A stretch of 10,164 bases of DNA from Candidatus Woesearchaeota archaeon (GTDB lineage Archaea; Nanobdellota; Nanobdellia; Woesearchaeales; DSVV01). Under the pieces are notes generated by a model. The model was not told the DNA's origin and ran no database searches. It was given only the letters and a program-made list of their open reading frames with translations. The position numbers and the translations under genes are program-made. The stretch is taken from NCBI GenBank assembly GCA_016205905.1, contig JACQSP010000025.1:1-10164 (forward strand), read 5' to 3'. Positions 6,217-10,164 of this stretch are shown here, one piece after another. The first letter of the stretch is position 1, and each line of letters begins with the position of its first letter.

Positions 6217-6307
6217 GTCGTAAGTCGTTTGTCGTTAGCCGTAAACGGAAAAACAAAAAAACGTAAAAAACAACTGACGACATACGACCTACGACTAACG
6301 ACTTACC
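6217..6307. repeat. Heptad repeats arranged as an inverted repeat
   Basis: The left arm has four 7-base units: GTCGTAA, GTCGTTT, GTCGTTA and GCCGTAA (6217-6244). The right arm (6276-6307) has the complementary series GACGACA, TACGACC, TACGACT and AACGACT. The arms can pair over about 29 positions with roughly 22 matches, enclosing an A-rich loop (6249-6274). A related AACTGTTTGYCG occurs twice just upstream (6191-6202 and 6209-6220). It lies between the convergent eL14 and tRNA genes, so it may act as a two-way transcription barrier. The rest of 6061-6409 holds copy A of the dispersed repeat and a run of six A's at 6346-6351 (T's on the - strand) that could end the tRNA transcript. No gene was found there. 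Confidence 0.7.
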
Positions 6308-6409
6308 AATTTATCTTAGTGAACTGGTTGGACATGCAGGGAACTAAAAAATAGATAATAGTAAAACGTGTGGCTTCGCTTAAGAACTAAACAAATGCGA
6401 TTTAATTAA

Positions 6410-6540
6410 TGGACCTGTCGGGATTCGAACCCGAAGTTCTCACCTTTTTCTGAAATCTTAACCTGTTCTTTAATTTGTTTTTTTAAAGTTCTTCTAAGAT
6501 TTGTGCGAAGGTGATGTCATAGCCGTTAGACCACAGGCCC
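6410..6540 (-). tRNA. tRNA-Ala (anticodon CGC), interrupted by a 58-base intron
   Basis: The - strand folds into a full cloverleaf after intron removal: acceptor GGGCCTG with CAGGTCC, discriminator A73; a three-pair D stem GTC/GAC with the GG of the D loop; anticodon stem TCACC with GGTGA; loop TTCGCAA giving anticodon CGC (6505-6507); a five-base variable loop; T stem TCGGG with CCCGA around TTCGAAT. G3:U70, the universal alanine identity pair, is present and confirms the type. Exon 1 is 6504-6540 and exon 2 is 6410-6445, so the mature tRNA has 73 bases. CCA is not encoded. It lies 100 bases after pheT on the same strand, so it may be co-transcribed; no convincing promoter of its own was seen. 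Confidence 0.95.
6446..6503 (-). other. Archaeal tRNA intron at position 37/38
   Basis: The intron separates A37 from A38 in the anticodon loop, the canonical archaeal site. Inside it, AAATCTTA near the 5' end pairs perfectly with TAAGATTT near the 3' end. TTC of the anticodon loop can pair with GAA of the intron, leaving a three-base bulge AAA at the 3' splice site before GGTGA. The 5' bulge is GCAC, four bases rather than three, so the bulge-helix-bulge is slightly relaxed. It would be removed by the tRNA splicing endonuclease EndA and the ends joined by an RNA ligase, which is standard archaeal biology. Confidence 0.85.
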
Positions 6541-6640
6541 GATTTTTTCGTGTGTGCATAGCATTTAGTGAGGATAATTCCAATGCAACAATTTTTGGGC
6601 AGTAGCATTCTCCTTAAAAGTGCCATACACATACATTATT

Positions 6641-8305
6641 TCAATGCCTCATCACATTAAATAATTCATTCAAATCCAACTCAAACGCAGAAACAGGTGT
6701 TTCTAACCCAAAATTTTCTAAAACCTGCGGTGAAACTTCTCCAATAACCCCTATCTTTTTATCTTTTATAATTATCTCACCAGTTCTTCCAGTTATAAAA
6801 GATGGATGCTCATGCTCTATTATCTTGTATTCAATATTCAACATCTTTAATAAGTAATCTAATATCTGTTTTATTTCTGTGAAGTCAGTTACTGCATGCA
6901 AAGAACCAACTCCCAGTGTTGTTATTTCTTCCACGTTTGTTTCTGTGTTTTTATTTTTTCTAAAAACAATCCCTATGTCAAAGATTCTTTGAGGAGATTC
7001 ATTATGTTTGTTGCTCCTGAAAACATTCATTAAACAAGGAATCATCCATGAGCGCAAAGCATTGTATTCAGCAGTTGTTGGATTTGCAAGCTTTACATTT
7101 ACTGCATCCATAGCTTTCTCATTCAAATTCATTTTTTTTGTCTGCTCGTCATTATTTATTAGATGATAACTGCATGTTTCAATCAGCCCTAACCCGCAAA
7201 GTATATTAGAAATTCTTCTCTTGAATATTTCAAACTCATCTTCCTGTGCAATTGTGCTCACATTAGGTATCTCTTCATTGAAATTCTCGTAGCCGTATGC
7301 TATTGCAATGTCCTCTACAATATCAATCATATGAAGAATGTCTGCTCTGTATGCAGGAATAGATACAATTCCTTTATCGTACCCATAACCCATTCTTTCA
7401 AGAAGCTTTTTTGCATCTATATCTTTTAAGCTAAGACCTAATCTCTTATTAACATATTCTAATTTCAACTTCATTTTTTTTGGAGTGAGTTTTGGGGATG
7501 TTATTGTTCTATCAGGATATACCATGTCCATACTGTATATTTCTCCACCCATATCAGCTAACATTGTTACAATTATGTTTAATGCGATAGTTACATTTTC
7601 CAAATCCACACCAGTGCATTCAATGAATACATCTTTTGTATTCAACTCTATTTTTCCTGTTTCTTCTGAGTTTGTAAATGGAAGCATGCACATTATCTGA
7701 TTTTTTGCATCTATGAAAAAAGGGTATTTTGACCAGTCCTTTGTCAGATGTTTGTAAGCAATTCCTTTTGGATGCTCCTCTAACACCCTCGATGCTTTTA
7801 TTTGTTTAGTAAATCCTAACGGCTTAAATAATACATTCCCTGAATCTTTCGCAATGTAAGTTATAGGAAAATTAATTTTGTCTGCAGGATATATACCATA
7901 TGCAGATTTCTTTCTGTTTCTTCCATGTGTTGTTGCTAATTTTTCCTGAATCTGCATGATTTCTCTTATTTTCTCGTCTGTAAACGTCAGGTTCTTTACT
8001 ATAGCACACATAGTATAAGGGCGCATTGTGACTGAACTGTCAACAATAACTTTATGCCCGCTTTTTTTTAAGTTATATTCTTTAAGCCCTGTCTTGACAC
8101 CAATGAATGAACTCAAAGCTCTTGCAAAACCCTGTTCAGAGAGCATATCAGGCCTGTTAGGAAATACTTCTACATGAATCTCATTACCTTCAATCTTTTC
8201 CAAGTCTGTGCCAAGCATACTAATCCTGTCCTTTAATATGTCCAATGGCAGTTTTTTTCCCACTAATTTTTCAAAAACTTCTTTGTTTAAAATAACTGTT
8301 GGCAT
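6641..8305 (-). CDS. pheT: Phenylalanine--tRNA ligase beta subunit, archaeal type
   Basis: PheT is the beta subunit of the alpha2-beta2 enzyme that charges tRNA-Phe; it binds tRNA and hydrolyses mischarged Tyr-tRNA-Phe. At 554 aa it is the compact archaeal/eukaryotic form, lacking the N-terminal EMAP-like and C-terminal anticodon-binding domains of the bacterial chain of about 800 aa. Seen in order: an N-terminal region with VEVFPNRPDMLS (46-57); a B3/4 editing domain (about 90-255) with FIECTGVDLENVTIALNIIV (227-246); a B5 domain (about 270-345) with IPAYRADILHMIDIVEDIAI (316-335); and a catalytic-like C-terminal domain with LANPTTAEYNALRSWMIPCL (406-425) and HPSFITGRTGEI (500-511). The start has SD GGAG (8311-8314, - strand) five bases before the ATG. 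It follows pheS by 103 bases on the same strand. Confidence 0.97.
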   Translation of the reverse strand: MPTVILNKEVFEKLVGKKLPLDILKDRISMLGTDLEKIEGNEIHVEVFPNRPDMLSEQGFARALSSFIGVKTGLKEYNLKKSGHKVIVDSSVTMRPYTMCAIVKNLTFTDEKIREIMQIQEKLATTHGRNRKKSAYGIYPADKINFPITYIAKDSGNVLFKPLGFTKQIKASRVLEEHPKGIAYKHLTKDWSKYPFFIDAKNQIMCMLPFTNSEETGKIELNTKDVFIECTGVDLENVTIALNIIVTMLADMGGEIYSMDMVYPDRTITSPKLTPKKMKLKLEYVNKRLGLSLKDIDAKKLLERMGYGYDKGIVSIPAYRADILHMIDIVEDIAIAYGYENFNEEIPNVSTIAQEDEFEIFKRRISNILCGLGLIETCSYHLINNDEQTKKMNLNEKAMDAVNVKLANPTTAEYNALRSWMIPCLMNVFRSNKHNESPQRIFDIGIVFRKNKNTETNVEEITTLGVGSLHAVTDFTEIKQILDYLLKMLNIEYKIIEHEHPSFITGRTGEIIIKDKKIGVIGEVSPQVLENFGLETPVSAFELDLNELFNVMRH

Positions 8306-8408
8306 TTTTTCTCCAAGTTATGTTTTTATCTTAATTTATGTTTGTATTTTAACTTTTTTTACATTCACTGCATTATTTAATTCTAACTTTTTTATTAAGG
8401 AATTATGA

Positions 8409-9971
8409 TTACCTCATCCACGCTTTCATTTCTCTCAACTGTTTGATATCATTTTTATACAGGTCTCTTAAATCAGTTAATTTGTAATAATCCATAATGA
8501 TTCTGTCAAAACCAGGGCCCCACGCTAGTACAGGTACTTCTTCTCCCAATAATGTTTCTGTTACTTCTGGCCTGAAAATTCCTGCTCCGCCTAACTCAAC
8601 CCATTTCTGATGTATTGGATGAAACACGTCTATCTCCACACTTGGTTCTGTATACGGGAAATAAGCCGGCCTAAACCTTGCCTGTGGAAAACCCATTTTC
8701 TTAAAAAACATCTTTAGATATCCTAACAAATGCCTGAAATTAGCATTAGGATCAACGACAATGCCTTCTGTCTGGTTAAACTCAAACAAATGCGACCAGT
8801 CTAAAGTTTCATTTCTGAAACATTTGCCCAGTGCAAAATATTTTGCAGGCCAATCATCTTTTTTTAGCTGCGCCAAGGTTTTCGCGCTTAAAACAGTGGT
8901 ATGTGTTCTTAAAACATTTCTCTTTGCATCTTCAGGGTTCCATTTATAGCCCCAGCCAGAACTTCCTGTTTTTCCGCCATTTTCATGCGCATTTCTTACC
9001 AAACCAATTAGTTTCTCATTTGGCAATTTTCCAAGAGCAGGATCTCCAATATAATAAGTATCCTGCATTTCTCTGACAGGATGGTCTTGCGCAGTAAACA
9101 ACGCATCAAAGTTCCAAAAAGAAGTGTTTAATATATTGCCTTTCATCTCTTTGAAACCCATATCTAACCAGATTCTTTTTGCATATTCTATAGCTTGGTT
9201 AACAAAATGCCGTTTGCCGCCATGAATTTTTGGAACATTAATCTGTACATCATATCTCCTGAATGTTTTGCCTTTCCATTCGCCTGTCTTAAGCATATGT
9301 TCTGTTAATCTATCAACAACTTTTATCTCGTTGAATCCAGAACTAGCTGAAATAATCTTTTTTCCTAATTCAGTAAGTTCAGCGCTCCATAATTTTACCA
9401 GCGCGATTGTAATAAACTCCCTTCTTTTCTTGAATGCATCCAAAACAAATTTCTCTTCAGGCTTTAATGTTTTCAAGTCAATAACCCTTGAAGATAATTT
9501 TTTTAGGAATTGTTCTTCAAGCGATTCTTTAGAAACTAGCTTTTTGCCCTGCTCTGTTATAGAAACCCATATTTCTGCGCCTTCTTTTTTCACATCAATT
9601 GAGGCCTTTCCTTTTAAAATACCTATGCAGGCATTAACTTCTTCTTTTTCAAGTTTTGTAGAAGCCATTAATTTTGAAAGTGATAATGGCTTGTCTTTTA
9701 TTGCAAGAATGAATATTTTCTCTGGCAAACCATGGTTTAAAGATGACAACCCATTTTTATCTAATTGCGCAATCTCTTTTAACTCTTCTTTTAAGTTAAC
9801 AATTCCTTTGTTTTGCAGCCATTGGAATGCCCGCATTACTTCTGGCTGGGAAAGGTTTGTTGCGTTCATTGCTTCATCTAATGTTTTTGGTTTAGCTAAA
9901 ACAGGCAAAACCTTTCTTTCCAACGGGTGAAGGCCTTCAATTAATTTTTTGATATCTATATTGCTACTCAT
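8409..9971 (-). CDS. pheS: Phenylalanine--tRNA ligase alpha subunit, archaeal/eukaryotic type
   Basis: PheS is the catalytic class II subunit that activates phenylalanine and loads it on tRNA-Phe. With 520 aa from the chosen ATG it is the long archaeal/eukaryotic form. Residues 1 to about 180 look like tandem winged-helix domains (for example LEERKV-like LERKVLPVLAKPKTLDEAMN). The catalytic domain shows the motif 1 region FWNFDALFTAQDHPVREMQD (285-304), motif 2 KCFRNETLDWSHLFEFNQTE (383-402) and motif 3 AGIFRPEVTE with AWGPGFDRIIM (463-472, 483-493). An in-frame TTG at 9983 would add four residues. ATG 9971 is preferred because the TATA box is centred about 27 bases before it and no SD is present, which indicates a leaderless message. 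It heads the pheS-pheT unit. Confidence 0.97.
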   Translation of the reverse strand: MSSNIDIKKLIEGLHPLERKVLPVLAKPKTLDEAMNATNLSQPEVMRAFQWLQNKGIVNLKEELKEIAQLDKNGLSSLNHGLPEKIFILAIKDKPLSLSKLMASTKLEKEEVNACIGILKGKASIDVKKEGAEIWVSITEQGKKLVSKESLEEQFLKKLSSRVIDLKTLKPEEKFVLDAFKKRREFITIALVKLWSAELTELGKKIISASSGFNEIKVVDRLTEHMLKTGEWKGKTFRRYDVQINVPKIHGGKRHFVNQAIEYAKRIWLDMGFKEMKGNILNTSFWNFDALFTAQDHPVREMQDTYYIGDPALGKLPNEKLIGLVRNAHENGGKTGSSGWGYKWNPEDAKRNVLRTHTTVLSAKTLAQLKKDDWPAKYFALGKCFRNETLDWSHLFEFNQTEGIVVDPNANFRHLLGYLKMFFKKMGFPQARFRPAYFPYTEPSVEIDVFHPIHQKWVELGGAGIFRPEVTETLLGEEVPVLAWGPGFDRIIMDYYKLTDLRDLYKNDIKQLREMKAWMR

Positions 9972-9992
9972 GCTGATAAACAAACCAAGCCA

Positions 9993-10003
9993 TATTTATA
10001 AAA
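9993..10003 (-). promoter_or_regulatory. TATA box of pheS, leaderless start
   Basis: On the - strand this reads TTTTATAAATA, a strong archaeal TATA box centred near 9998. The usual spacing of 26-27 bases puts transcription start at or next to the pheS ATG at 9971. The absence of an SD upstream of that ATG agrees. Promoter use is inferred. Confidence 0.65.
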
Positions 10004-10100
10004 GTTACTGTGTGGGATTAGAAGAACGTGTTTCGGTTGGCCTATGATTAGAAAAAACATTTTTGTTTAGCTGAGGTTCTATTTCTTAACTTATTTTTTC

Positions 10101-10142
10101 CGCTCTCAACTCGTTTGTGGGACGCAGTCCACAGTCTCATGA
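10101..10142 (+). repeat. 42-bp dispersed repeat, copy B
   Basis: This is a direct repeat of 6145-6186, with three differences in 42 bases. The hairpin core GTGGGACGCAGTCCAC (10117-10132) is identical in both copies, while the flanks beyond the unit differ. It lies about 100 bases upstream of the pheS TATA box and so outside the pheS message. The remaining 10004-10100 shows no gene. Confidence 0.85.
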
Positions 10143-10164
10143 TTATTTTTTAAAGTTTTTTTAA

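Noticed and set aside
6191..6307. CRISPR-like array from the heptad repeats
   Set aside because: The units are 7 bases without spacers and turn over into an inverted array. There are no cas genes nearby.
6410..6540. Reading the tRNA as tRNA-Glu (anticodon TTC)
   Set aside because: That register would lose the universal U33 and break the seven-base loop. G3:U70 and TTCGCA clearly give alanine.
9268..9930. 220-codon open frame on the + strand opposite pheS
   Set aside because: It mirrors the pheS coding frame, has no promoter or SD of its own, and its composition is that of an antisense shadow.
9972..9983. TTG at 9983 as the pheS start
   Set aside because: It would lie about 15 bases after the TATA box, likely upstream of the transcription start; the ATG at 9971 fits the leaderless spacing.
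10044..10074. Possible C/D box small RNA (ATGATTA ... CTGA)
   Set aside because: The boxes are only about 20 bases apart, the C box is imperfect, and C' and D' are missing.

Overview
The window comes from an AT-rich archaeal genome, most likely a small-genome DPANN lineage (Woesearchaeota/Pacearchaeota-like; this placement is inference). Evidence for Archaea: ribosomal proteins eL34 and eL14, which bacteria lack; archaeal-type uS5, uL30 (150 aa), uL15 and SecY; an EMC3/DUF106-type member of the Oxa1 superfamily; archaeal/eukaryotic-type PheS with a winged-helix N-terminus and a compact PheT; a tRNA-Ala interrupted at position 37/38 by an intron with a bulge-helix-bulge-like fold; TATA boxes about 27 bases before leaderless start codons; and Shine-Dalgarno (SD) motifs of the GGTGAT/GAGGT type.

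Layout, left to right. 1-110: leader with two copies of a TATA-containing repeat. 111-3878 (+): the 3' part of the spc-type ribosomal operon, uS5, uL30, uL15 and secY. 3879-4108: gap with a large nested inverted repeat. 4109-4936 (+): EMC3/DUF106-type insertase. 4937-5174: gap with another long stem and the eL34 promoter. 5175-5441 (+): eL34. 5532-5618: a predicted three-way-junction RNA fold just before the eL14 ribosome binding site. 5632-6060 (+): eL14. 6061-6409: convergent intergenic region with a dispersed repeat, heptad inverted repeats and T-rich tracts. 6410-6540 (-): intron-containing tRNA-Ala(CGC). 6641-8305 (-): pheT. 8409-9971 (-): pheS with a leaderless promoter. 10101-10142: second copy of the dispersed repeat.

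The + strand genes make ribosomal proteins and two membrane components (SecY channel and Oxa1-type insertase) that receive nascent chains from the ribosome. In many archaea adk and cmk lie within this cluster near secY, DUF106 and eL34. Here they are absent, and the two widest + strand gaps fall about where they would be. The - strand unit makes both subunits of phenylalanyl-tRNA synthetase plus one tRNA-Ala. This unit is bracketed by 42-bp direct repeats (39 of 42 identical).

All protein genes belong to known families. The parts worth a second look are the structured intergenic elements, the flanking direct repeats, and the lysine/glutamate-rich extensions on several ribosomal proteins. No CRISPR array, transposase, phage gene or defence system is visible.
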